Shown one piece after another: positions 1 through 6,663 of a stretch of DNA of 7,255 nt. Numbering within the stretch: the first letter of the stretch is position 1; the number at the start of each line of letters is the position of its first letter. Below the pieces are notes generated by a model. It was not told the origin of the DNA and did no database searches. It worked only from the letters and a program-made list of their open reading frames with translations. The DNA is from Flavobacteriales bacterium. Lineage in GTDB: Bacteria; Bacteroidota; Bacteroidia; Flavobacteriales; Flavobacteriaceae. Location of the stretch: assembly GCA_027031025.1 (NCBI GenBank), contig JALVEJ010000279.1, positions 1-7,255 of the forward strand, in the 5' to 3' direction. The position numbers were made by a program, and so were the translations under genes.

Positions 1-475
1 TACTGTTTTTGTTTTTGTGATGAGTTTGATTTTAGGTCTTTCTTATTCCGATTATACCAGCTCAGGCATTATTTTTAAAGATATTTATTTTTTAGTCGCG
101 TTCTTTTTAAAATTGTTGGGCATCTTTTCTTTCATTTTGTTTTTAGGGTTCCTATTTAAACGTTCTGCAATAGCGCTGGGATTTTTTTTCATCTGGATGA
201 TCATAGAAGGAATTTTTTACGGATTATTACGTTGGAAATTTTTCAATAAAGACTTAGCAGGAGACATTTCACAATTTTTTCCTTATACTTCAATCAAAAA
301 TTTATTACCGGAACCCATTACACGTTTAAATGCCACTAAAAATTTGAGCAAACAAATAGGCGAGAATATTGATAAATTTGACGGTATACCTTTACAAAAT
401 TTTGTCATTGTTAGTATTTGGATAATAACTTTTGTGTTTTTTTCTTACAAAATCCTTAAAAAAAGGGATTTGTGA
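1..475 (+). CDS. ABC-2 type transporter permease, C-terminal part (5' end outside window)
   Basis: The reading frame is open to the left edge (first full codon at base 2), so this is the last ~158 residues of a longer protein. GTG (17) and ATG (20) are internal codons, not a convincing start, because the residues before them (TVFVFV) continue a hydrophobic helix. Strongly hydrophobic segments follow: one at the left edge, two close together between about bases 80 and 235, and a last one at about 400-455, ending in a basic tail (LKKRDL). From memory, this pattern and tail match the C-terminal half of flavobacterial ABC-2 permeases of about 280 residues, which form the inner-membrane channel of an exporter driven by a separate ATPase. 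That ATPase would be expected upstream, outside the window. The substrate cannot be told. The family call is recognition without a database search. Confidence 0.75.
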   Translation, partial: TVFVFVMSLILGLSYSDYTSSGIIFKDIYFLVAFFLKLLGIFSFILFLGFLFKRSAIALGFFFIWMIIEGIFYGLLRWKFFNKDLAGDISQFFPYTSIKNLLPEPITRLNATKNLSKQIGENIDKFDGIPLQNFVIVSIWIITFVFFSYKILKKRDL

Positions 476-482
476 GTTAAAA

Positions 483-535
483 AAATTTGTATTTAAATAT
501 GATAAGCTTATATTTGGGCTTACAAATACAAATTT
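483..535. repeat. 12-bp inverted repeat framing the promoter of the secreted-protein gene
   Basis: AAATTTGTATTT (483-494) is perfectly complementary to AAATACAAATTT (524-535), with 29 bases between. A second perfect palindrome, ATAAGCTTAT (502-511), lies inside. The left arm contains the -33 TTTG and the right arm covers the expected transcription start. It could be an operator, or a weak AT-rich terminator for the permease gene that ends at 475. There is no GC-rich stem and no U tract, so the terminator reading is less likely. Confidence 0.5.
486..516 (+). promoter_or_regulatory. Bacteroidota-type promoter (TTTG-N19-TATATTTG)
   Basis: TTTG at 486-489 and TATATTTG at 509-516 are separated by 19 bp. 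This is a full match to the -33/-7 consensus of the primary sigma factor in Bacteroidota (TTTG / TAnnTTTG). Transcription would start near 522-525, giving a 5' UTR of only about 15 nt before the ATG at 538. It would make the secreted-protein gene its own transcription unit, separate from the upstream permease. Confidence 0.7.
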
Positions 536-537
536 GA

Positions 538-3195
538 ATGAAAAAAATACTATTATTAATTCTTTTTAGCGCTATAAGCTTATCTTTACAAGCGCAATAT
601 GAAGCCGCTCATTGGTTTTTCGGAACCCATACCGGTTTAGATTTTTCAGGCGGTGCGCCGGTGCGAGAACCCGGAGGTCTGATAGATACAGAAGAAGGTT
701 GTTCGTCTATTTCCAATGCCTGTGGTGATTTATTATTGTACACCGATGGCGTAACAATTTGGAATGCCAATCATCAAATTATGCAAAACGGCACCGGTTT
801 GCATGGTGATGCCTCTTCAACCCAATCCGGGATAGTGGTGCCAAAGCCTGACGATAGACATATTTTTTATGTTTTTACGGTTGATGCCGCTTTTAGTGCG
901 CCTTCAACACAAGGTATGCAATATTCCGTAGTTGACATGACCCTTGACGGTGGATTAGGCGGTGTGGTTGCCGGACAAAAAAACATACAACTGGTCAGAC
1001 ATGCCAGTGAAAAAGTTACAGCGGTTATCAGCTCTGATGCCAGTTCCGTTTGGGTGATTACCTTAGCGCCCAGAACAACCGGAAACGTTGCACCATACAA
1101 TACTATCGGTGATAATATGAATACATTTTATGCTTTTCGTATAACATCATCCGGTGTTTCAAACACGGCAACCGTCTCTCAATTACCGCTTAATATTTTT
1201 AATGGTATCGGATATATGAAAGTCTCACCGGACGGTAGCAAAATTGCCATAGCCAATGCCAATGATCATTCGGCTTATCTTCTGGATTTTGACAATGCAA
1301 CCGGTGTTGTTAGCAACCCTGTGGCTTTGACCTTGAATATGGGAAATAATTCGCCTTATGGTCTAGAATTTTCTCCGGACAGTTCCAAATTATATTTAAG
1401 TGACTGGAATGATCGTTTAACCCAATTTGACTTGTCAAACAATAACCAAGCTACTATTATCAGTAGCAATCGTAATTATAGAGCTGCCTTACAGTTAGGT
1501 TTGGACGGAAAAATTTACAGACCTTACACAACCGATTACGGTTCCAATCAAAATACAGTGAGTGTTATTGAAAATCCGAATGAAGCGGGAACGGCTTGTA
1601 ATTACCGGCATCGCTATATCAATTTAGGCTCAGGCATGTTCGTTCACCAAGGTTTGCCGCCTTTTATCCAATCTTACTTTGTTCAAATTCAAGCACCAAA
1701 TTTTACGGCGCAATTTAACAGCCCTCTGGAAGTTACTTCCAATGAAGAAATAGTCAGTGTAGATTGGGATTTTGGCGATGGCACCACAACTACTACTTAC
1801 CCCGATAATCCGCCTGACAATACACATTCTCAAACGACTCATATATTTTCATCTCCCGGCACTTATACCGTAACAGCAACTTTACACCTTTTTGTGGGCT
1901 GTGACACTACGGTATCACAAGTTTTTATTATCCCGCCCGATGTTGAGGTAGATGTTTGCGGAACCAATATCAGTGGTATTGAAAACACTGATTTGCACCA
2001 ATTTGACACAAATGTCATTGATAATCTATCGATGACCGGAAACTTTGAAGTGCATTATTTCCTCAATGAACAAGATGCTTTAAACGATCAAAATGAAATA
2101 ACCGGGTTGTATACCAATACAAGCAATCATGATAAACTAATTTATAAAATCATTAACATTTCAACCGGAGACGCCTATTATGGAACCTTCTATTTAAATA
2201 TCAATCCTATGCCCGAGATTTTACCTGTTTCTAATTATGAAATTTGTGATAATGATACCGATGGTTTAGCAAGTTTTGATTTAACAACAAAGCTAACGGG
2301 AATACTTGGTAGCCGAAGTAATCCGCCTTACGAAGTAAAATTTTATCCAACGCAAGCAGATGCAGAAGCAGACACCAATGAGATAACAGATACTGCAAAT
2401 TATACCAACATTACGCCTTTTACAGAAACTGTTTGGTATAAAATAACCGATACTAACTCCGGTTGTCATGCTGAAAATTCATTTGACTTAATTGTGCATC
2501 CATTACCCGAAATCAATATGGATGACACTTATTTGTTTTGTATAGGCAGTTCTATTCAAATAGATGCGCCTTCAGGTTTTGCAGCTTATCAATGGTCAAC
2601 CGGTGATACAACCCAAGATATTTTGGTCAATACGCCGGGCGATTATACTGTTACCGTTACCGATGTCAATGGTTGTACCAATAGCAAAACCATCACCGTT
2701 AATGCTTCGGATGTGGCTGTGATTGATGAGGTTGAAATCAAGGATTTTAATGATGCTGATAATCAAATAACCGTTCATGCAACCGGCATTGGAGATTATG
2801 AATATTCTATTGACGGGGTCAATTATCAAGATTCAAATATTTTCACAGGCTTATATCCCGGCACTTATACCGTTTATGTCTCTGACAAAAATGCTTGTGG
2901 TGTTGTCAGTCAAGAAGTAGATTTGTTGGGAGCCCCCCGTTTTTTCACCCCAAATGGTGATGGCTTTAATGATTTTTGGCAAGTTATCAATATCACTAAA
3001 AAACCGGCATCAGTTATTAATATATACGACCGATACGGAAAACTGTTAACTTCTTTAACTTCAGATAGTCAAGGTTGGGATGGTACCTTGAATGGAAAAC
3101 CCTTGCCGGCAACCGACTATTGGTATGAAGTTTTAGTCAATGAAAACAATGGCAATACACGCATCAAAAAAGGGCACTTTGCTTTGAAAAGATAA
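538..3195 (+). CDS. Secreted multidomain protein with PKD domain and T9SS type B (gliding-associated) C-terminal sorting domain
   Basis: This is an 885-residue exported protein. Residues 1-19 are a signal peptide (KK, hydrophobic core, probable cleavage LQA|Q). Residues 20 to about 390 form a beta-propeller-like half, with repeats such as VSPDGSKIAIAN (229-) and FSPDSSKLYLS (about 277-) resembling YVTN/WD40 blades. A PKD domain spans about 395-467 (DWDFGDG 409-415, then PGTYTVTA). Two related modules follow (EVHYFLNEQDA... and EVKFYPTQADA..., each ending in PMPEI or PLPEI), then an Ig-like module (YQWSTGDTT) and a SprB-like module (YEYSIDGVNYQ, GTYTVYVSD). Residues 801-885 are the sorting domain (FFTPNGDGFNDFW, IYDRYGK, GWDGTLNGKPLPATDYWY, final KKGHFALKR). 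The protein should cross the outer membrane by T9SS and be released or surface-attached. No catalytic motif is evident, so adhesion or matrix binding is an inference. The ATG has no Shine-Dalgarno sequence, as usual in this phylum; the signal peptide fixes the start. Confidence 0.9.
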   Translation: MKKILLLILFSAISLSLQAQYEAAHWFFGTHTGLDFSGGAPVREPGGLIDTEEGCSSISNACGDLLLYTDGVTIWNANHQIMQNGTGLHGDASSTQSGIVVPKPDDRHIFYVFTVDAAFSAPSTQGMQYSVVDMTLDGGLGGVVAGQKNIQLVRHASEKVTAVISSDASSVWVITLAPRTTGNVAPYNTIGDNMNTFYAFRITSSGVSNTATVSQLPLNIFNGIGYMKVSPDGSKIAIANANDHSAYLLDFDNATGVVSNPVALTLNMGNNSPYGLEFSPDSSKLYLSDWNDRLTQFDLSNNNQATIISSNRNYRAALQLGLDGKIYRPYTTDYGSNQNTVSVIENPNEAGTACNYRHRYINLGSGMFVHQGLPPFIQSYFVQIQAPNFTAQFNSPLEVTSNEEIVSVDWDFGDGTTTTTYPDNPPDNTHSQTTHIFSSPGTYTVTATLHLFVGCDTTVSQVFIIPPDVEVDVCGTNISGIENTDLHQFDTNVIDNLSMTGNFEVHYFLNEQDALNDQNEITGLYTNTSNHDKLIYKIINISTGDAYYGTFYLNINPMPEILPVSNYEICDNDTDGLASFDLTTKLTGILGSRSNPPYEVKFYPTQADAEADTNEITDTANYTNITPFTETVWYKITDTNSGCHAENSFDLIVHPLPEINMDDTYLFCIGSSIQIDAPSGFAAYQWSTGDTTQDILVNTPGDYTVTVTDVNGCTNSKTITVNASDVAVIDEVEIKDFNDADNQITVHATGIGDYEYSIDGVNYQDSNIFTGLYPGTYTVYVSDKNACGVVSQEVDLLGAPRFFTPNGDGFNDFWQVINITKKPASVINIYDRYGKLLTSLTSDSQGWDGTLNGKPLPATDYWYEVLVNENNGNTRIKKGHFALKR

Positions 3196-3242
3196 TTTTT
3201 TTTAAATATTGTGTTTTCATGAATTTACCGGGAAAAAAAGAC

Positions 3243-3306
3243 GGCTCTATTTAAATTTAGTGAGTAACACATACCGTTTCTTAAACAATAATGTCACTCC
3301 TTCGGG
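3243..3306 (+). repeat. Partial (end) copy of the 283-bp inverted-repeat element
   Basis: GGCTCTAT (3243-3250), a spacer, then GTGAGTAACA (3260-3269) matches both termini of the element at 3508-3790 (GGnTCTAT ... GTGGGTAATA) with a one-base spacer difference. As in the left half of that element, it is followed by AATAATGTC (3287-3295) and a CCTTCGGG hairpin core (3299-3306). No matching right end is seen, so this is a half or decayed copy. Confidence 0.5.
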
Positions 3307-3560
3307 TATATTCAACTTTTAAGAATCCTGTTTGATTAGGCTATGCGCACTATAAAAAAATAAAATTTTCTTTTAGTCCCGTCCAGGTGTCCAGCATCTA
3401 GAATTATAGTGTCATTGCAATCCCATAAATCTCCAACGCAGCGACTATATAATATTTCAATAATGCATGTTATACCAATTCTAAAGATAAAATAGTCTAA
3501 AAATAATTTGGGTCTATATCGATTTAAGTGGGTAATAATAATATCTCAAATAATAATGTC

Positions 3561-3578
3561 CCCCGACATTTGTCGGGG
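3561..3578. repeat. GC-rich hairpin CCCCGACA/TGTCGGGG
   Basis: An 8-bp perfect stem (3561-3568 with 3571-3578) lies directly after AATAATGTC (3552-3560). It is followed by mixed sequence rather than a T run, so it is not a classical terminator. It is part of the repeat element. Confidence 0.6.
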
Positions 3579-3616
3579 TCAAAGACTTTGTTTTATTGTT
3601 TTCTTATAATAATGTC

Positions 3617-3651
3617 AGCCCTTCGGGCTTATTTGATAAACCCCGAAGGGG
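3617..3651. repeat. Paired hairpins AGCCC-TTC-GGGCT and CCCC-GAA-GGGG
   Basis: The first hairpin (3617-3629) directly follows a second AATAATGTC (3608-3616). The second (3641-3651) is complementary to the first: CCCTTCGGG at 3619-3627 against CCCGAAGGG at 3642-3650. The two could therefore pair with each other as well as fold alone. Such CCTTCGGG/CCGAAGG cores recur between genes in many Bacteroidota genomes. Confidence 0.55.
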
Positions 3652-3715
3652 TGATATATTTATAGAAAATTTATGACGTTAAAAACATAAACCTCGTAGG
3701 GGTGAAATAATATTT
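3641..3715 (+). repeat. Two tandem units of a CCCCGnAGGGGTGA repeat, 51 bp apart
   Basis: CCCCGAAGGGGTGATATA (3641-3658) and CCTCGTAGGGGTGAAATA (3692-3709) are related hairpin units starting 51 bp apart, each followed by an AT-rich TATTTA-type tail. The second has one G-U pair in its stem. From memory, units of the form CCCCGTAGGGGTGAAATATTTATAG are a common dispersed intergenic repeat in Bacteroidota. Confidence 0.5.
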
Positions 3716-3802
3716 AAAAAAATAATCGCCATGATTAAATGATTCTTGAACCTAATTTATTATTACCCACACAAAACAACATAGAGCCAATAATTTGATA
3801 TC

Positions 3803-3818
3803 CCCGACTACAGTCGGG
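3803..3818. repeat. Hairpin CCCGACT/AGTCGGG
   Basis: A 7-bp perfect stem with a 2-base loop sits just outside the right end of the inverted-repeat element. Its CCCCGAC core is the same as that of the hairpin at 3561-3578. It has no T tract, so it is probably another member of the same repeat family and not a terminator. Confidence 0.5.
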
Positions 3819-3849
3819 AGTAAACAATACCGATACTACTTGAAAATAA

Positions 3850-3914
3850 TTCAATTTGTTGAACTATATTGAATATGCAATATAAGTTCAATCTATTGGA
3901 TTATATTGAATGTG
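3850..3914. promoter_or_regulatory. Cluster of TTGAA/TTCAA motifs before the kinase gene, possible operator
   Basis: Five pentamers TTGAA or its complement TTCAA start at 3850, 3859, 3869, 3887 and 3906, that is 9, 10, 18 and 19 bp apart, close to whole helical turns. The central part forms an inverted repeat (TTGAACTATATTG at 3859-3871 against CAATATAAGTTCAA at 3878-3891, one extra A). TATATTGAAT occurs twice in direct orientation (3865-3874, 3902-3911). A weak promoter (TTG 3840-3842, N22, TATATTG 3865-3871) overlaps. It lies 74-138 bp before the kinase start, where an autoregulatory site would be expected. It does not obviously match the known LytTR 9-bp direct-repeat consensus. AT richness makes chance motifs likely. 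Confidence 0.3.
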
Positions 3915-3987
3915 TAGCGGAATAAAGCTTAAAAAACCTTAATTTTTCTTAAAAATGTCTATTTTTACTTTTTAAAATTTTAAGAGT

Positions 3988-5811
3988 GTGACTGGTAAAA
4001 AATTAAATATTACAATAATTTTTTCTTTAATGATATTGTTGAACTTTGTTTCATGCAAAAAAGATTCCAAGCCCCCGTTACATATAGAGTCCGTAAAAAA
4101 AGAGGTCTTTAAATATCCGATCAAAAAACGACTTGCAAAATGGGACAGCTTGATTAATTTATACCGGTCTGACGATTTGTCTTTAGCTTATTTGCTTTTT
4201 GAAAGAGGTTCTGATTATTCTTCATTAGATGAAAATAATAAAGCTAACAATGATCTTGAAAAAGCATTAGAAATTTTTAAAAAATATCATTTAAAAGAAA
4301 TGATGGCAAAAACCTATGTAAATATGGGTATTTCTTATGCTTTTGCCGGAAAAAAAAATACCGCTACACAATATATTTTTAAAGGGCTTGATTTAGCATT
4401 AGCTTTAAAAAAACCGGAAATCATCAGTCGTGCCTACGGTGAGTTGGCACATATTTATTACTTGTATGAAAATAAAGATAAAGCAATAGAGTACTTAAAA
4501 AAATCCGGAAAAATGTACCAGCAAATGAAGGATACCGAAGCCATTTCTGCTACCTATAATAATATTGCCATTTTGTATCAAGAGCAGAACCGGTTAAAAG
4601 AAGCGATTGAATATACAAAAAAATCTTTAAAACTTAAAGATAGCGCTAAAACGGAACCACTTTATTTATTGGAAGGTTATAACAATTTAGGCGCATTATA
4701 TTATGCATATACCCATGATAAACAAAAAGCCTTTAAGTATTATAGAAAAGCTTTGAAAATAGCGCGTCAACATCAAATAAAACCGGTGTTGATTTATCAA
4801 AATTTAGTAGATTTATACGAAGACATCGGTAAAATTGACTCTGCAAAATATTACATAAATCAAATATTGTCCTATAATATTGATAATAATCAAACAAAGA
4901 TCAATCTGTATGACAAACTTTTATATTTTGATTTGATGCAAAAAAAAGACACGGAAGCTTTATCTTTATTAAAAATACGCGATTCATTATATAAAATTCA
5001 GCAAAAAATTATCAATGAAGAAAATCAAAAAACCATTGAGAGTAATATGGCGCTTTTAAACGAACAAAAACGTTTGGAGCAAGCCCGACAACTTAACAAA
5101 AAAAACCGGATTATATTTATTTTTATAATTGTCATTTTTCTATTGGGATTATTAATTTCTTATCAGCTCAACCGCTTGGATAAACTCAGATTTAAACAAG
5201 AACAATTTATCTTGGAACAAAAAGTTTTGCGCTCACAGATGAATCCGCATTTTATATTCAATATTCTCGGGTCTATTCAAAACTCATTGATACAAAACAA
5301 ACCAATTGTATCCGCAACTTACTTGTCAAAGTTTGCACAGTTGATTCGTCAAAATTTTGATTATATCCAAAAAAAACAAATCTCATTAAAGGAAGAGCTG
5401 GATATGCTTCGGAATTATCTCGATACCCAAAAATTCAGATTTAAAGATAAATTTAATTATCATATCTATCTAGATGAACAATTGGTAAAAGAACAAGTTT
5501 TTATTCCACCTATGATATTACAACCACTTGTAGAAAATGCTATTGAACATGGTTTTCATAATATTTCTTATCAAGGGGTTTTAAACATTAATATTTATAA
5601 AAAAGACGATAAAATTTGTTTTGAAATCATTGACAACGGAAAGGGTTATTTACCTAAAAATGATTCCAAAGAACATGCTTTGGACATTCTGAAAAAACGG
5701 TTGCGTTTGTTTGGCAAAGATGTTATCGAAAGTTTTAAAATAGAACGATTATCACAAGGCACAAAAGTCAGTTTTTGTTTTAATTTAGATACTGCGAATA
5801 TAAAATTTTAA
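3988..5811 (+). CDS. TPR-containing sensor histidine kinase, His_kinase (LytS/YehU) family
   Basis: A 607-residue membrane sensor kinase. Residues 1-23 form a signal sequence ending in NFVSC, a possible lipobox with Cys23. About 60-330 is a series of TPR helices, clearest at about 107-140, 147-180, 187-220 and 228-265 (for example YNNLGALYYAY...KAFKYYRKALKIA). A charged coiled-coil-like stretch (about 330-372) leads to one transmembrane helix (about 375-394). The cytoplasmic part has the phosphoacceptor NPHFIFN (His421), the N box VENAIEHGFHN (Asn517), the G1 box DNGKG (Asp549) and GTKVSF near the end. The usual GxGLxN loop is replaced by EHALDILKKRL. This topology puts the TPRs in the periplasm. 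The start is GTG: a TAA lies in frame at 3973-3975, and the next ATG (4030) would remove the KK and half of the signal. It probably phosphorylates the LytTR regulator 86 bp downstream. The signal is unknown. Confidence 0.88.
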   Translation: MTGKKLNITIIFSLMILLNFVSCKKDSKPPLHIESVKKEVFKYPIKKRLAKWDSLINLYRSDDLSLAYLLFERGSDYSSLDENNKANNDLEKALEIFKKYHLKEMMAKTYVNMGISYAFAGKKNTATQYIFKGLDLALALKKPEIISRAYGELAHIYYLYENKDKAIEYLKKSGKMYQQMKDTEAISATYNNIAILYQEQNRLKEAIEYTKKSLKLKDSAKTEPLYLLEGYNNLGALYYAYTHDKQKAFKYYRKALKIARQHQIKPVLIYQNLVDLYEDIGKIDSAKYYINQILSYNIDNNQTKINLYDKLLYFDLMQKKDTEALSLLKIRDSLYKIQQKIINEENQKTIESNMALLNEQKRLEQARQLNKKNRIIFIFIIVIFLLGLLISYQLNRLDKLRFKQEQFILEQKVLRSQMNPHFIFNILGSIQNSLIQNKPIVSATYLSKFAQLIRQNFDYIQKKQISLKEELDMLRNYLDTQKFRFKDKFNYHIYLDEQLVKEQVFIPPMILQPLVENAIEHGFHNISYQGVLNINIYKKDDKICFEIIDNGKGYLPKNDSKEHALDILKKRLRLFGKDVIESFKIERLSQGTKVSFCFNLDTANIKF

Positions 5812-5862
5812 CATAAAAGAAAAAAATACCAAGTAAAAAGTTTTAAATTTATAAAAAAATAT

Positions 5863-5869
5863 TATCTTG
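5863..5869 (+). promoter_or_regulatory. Weak -7-like element before the response regulator gene
   Basis: TATCTTG (then CACCC) is one T short of TAnnTTTG and sits 28 bp before the ATG at 5898, a sensible distance. I see no TTTG or TTG at the right -33 distance. The 86-bp gap may thus hold a secondary promoter, or the regulator may simply be cotranscribed with the kinase. No terminator is visible in the gap. Confidence 0.2.
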
Positions 5870-5897
5870 CACCCAACACAGACAAATAAAACACACA

Positions 5898-6623
5898 ATG
5901 AAAGTTCTTATTGTTGAGGATGAAGTTGATGCCCGAAATGTTGTGAAATATCTGCTATCTCAGTTTTTTCCTCAAATTGAGATTATTGGTGAAGTCGCAT
6001 CTGTTTCTGAGGCAAAAAAAAATATTAAAAAAGAAAAACCCGATTTAGTTTTTCTGGATATCCGGTTGGAAGATGGTTCCGGTTTTGATCTTTTAGAAAG
6101 TTTGCAGCAGATTGATTTTCAAATTATCTTTACAACGGCGTATGATAATTATGCCATTAAAGCCATTAAATTTTCTGCCGCTGATTATTTACTCAAACCT
6201 ATCAATCCGGAAGAATTTAAACAAGCCGTAAATAAAGTATTAACCAAAAAACAAGAGTTTCGTCAATGGCAAAAACTCAAAGAATCTCAATCCGGTGAAA
6301 ATAATCAAAGTATTGCAGTAAAGACCGCAGAACAAACTCACATTATCCCTATAAGTGAAATTATTCGTTTAGAAGCCGACGGCTCTTACACTTTTATTAT
6401 AACTGAAAACACAAAAATTTTGGCTTCAAAAAATTTAAAATATTATGAAAAAACTTTGCCCGAAGAGGTTTTTATCAGAACACACCAATCACATTTGGTC
6501 AAAAAAAAATCAATAAAAGGCATAACCAGAGATGGCAAACTGATTTTAAGCAATAATGATATTGTTCCGGTATCGTTTAGAAAGAAATCCATTGTTAGAA
6601 ATTTACTGAAAAATAAAAATTAA
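5898..6623 (+). CDS. LytTR-family response regulator (REC-LytTR)
   Basis: A 241-residue two-domain regulator of the usual length for the LytR/AlgR type. The receiver domain (about 1-118) has the acidic pocket EDE (7-9), phosphoacceptor Asp54 in VFLDIRL, the conserved Thr80 (FTTAYD) and Lys100 in DYLLKPI. All are intact, so phosphorylation control is expected. A short linker (QWQKLKESQSG) leads to a LytTR DNA-binding domain (about 137-240) with the family marks IIRLEADGSYT (155-165) and FIRTHQSHLV (192-201). It lies 86 bp after the LytS-type kinase on the same strand, the standard pairing, so it is the probable partner. Target genes cannot be named from the window. The ATG at 5898 opens directly into the first receiver beta strand (MKVLIVEDE), so the start is secure. 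No Shine-Dalgarno sequence is seen. Confidence 0.93.
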   Translation: MKVLIVEDEVDARNVVKYLLSQFFPQIEIIGEVASVSEAKKNIKKEKPDLVFLDIRLEDGSGFDLLESLQQIDFQIIFTTAYDNYAIKAIKFSAADYLLKPINPEEFKQAVNKVLTKKQEFRQWQKLKESQSGENNQSIAVKTAEQTHIIPISEIIRLEADGSYTFIITENTKILASKNLKYYEKTLPEEVFIRTHQSHLVKKKSIKGITRDGKLILSNNDIVPVSFRKKSIVRNLLKNKN

Positions 6624-6663
6624 CAGCACTTATTAATTATTTTATTGCACTTATAAATCAAAA

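Larger units (their letters stand above)
3508..3790. mobile_element. MITE-like non-coding element with 34-bp imperfect terminal inverted repeats
   Basis: Bases 3508-3541 and 3757-3790 are inverted copies of each other, matching at 28 of 34 positions by my count. The inner 14 (GTGGGTAATAATAA, 3528-3541, against its complement at 3757-3770) are perfect. The 215-bp interior has no credible gene and carries a direct repeat ATAATAATGTC (3550-3560 and 3606-3616) and four GC-rich hairpins. The size, inverted ends and lack of coding capacity resemble a non-autonomous miniature element or a composite of REP-like repeats. I see no clear target-site duplication, and no transposase is in the window, so mobility is an inference. 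Confidence 0.45.
3196..3987. other. 792-bp gene-free, repeat-rich intergenic region
   Basis: I find no reading frame here with recognisable protein character. The region is AT-rich and contains a partial end-copy of a repeat (3243-3306), an inverted-repeat element (3508-3790) with internal hairpins, an isolated hairpin (3803-3818) and a TTGAA/TTCAA cluster (3850-3914). Nothing was recognised in 3311-3507. No GC hairpin with a T tract, as expected of an intrinsic terminator, follows the secreted-protein gene. A plain T run (3195-3203) lies directly after its stop codon without a clear stem. Confidence 0.7.

Noticed and set aside
17..475. A complete small membrane protein starting at GTG 17 or ATG 20
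   Set aside because: The frame has no stop back to the window edge, and the residues before these codons continue a hydrophobic segment of an ABC-2 permease.
867..1100. 77-codon open frame on the minus strand
   Set aside because: It lies wholly inside the secreted-protein gene, has no recognisable domain, and the plus-strand frame has clear protein motifs across it.
1630..1842. 70-codon open frame on the minus strand
   Set aside because: It is opposite the region leading into the PKD domain of the secreted protein. Its composition looks like an antisense shadow, with no domain or promoter.
2596..2829. 77-codon open frame on the minus strand
   Set aside because: It is opposite the Ig/SprB-like modules, and its Ile/Asn/Gly-rich repeats mirror the plus-strand Thr/Val/Asp repeats.
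3561..3578. Intrinsic terminator for the secreted-protein gene
   Set aside because: The stem is good, but no T run follows it and it lies more than 360 bp after the stop codon.
3287..3715. Possible CRISPR array, because of repeated short motifs (AATAATGTC, CCTTCGGG/CCCCGAAGGGG)
   Set aside because: The repeats are only 9-14 bp, unevenly spaced and imperfect, with no unique spacers of constant length and no cas genes nearby. They fit REP-like intergenic repeats.
3960..3967. TATTTTTA as a -7 box right before the kinase gene
   Set aside because: The last base is A instead of the conserved G, and there is no TTTG/TTG at the -33 distance. T-rich sequence gives such matches often.
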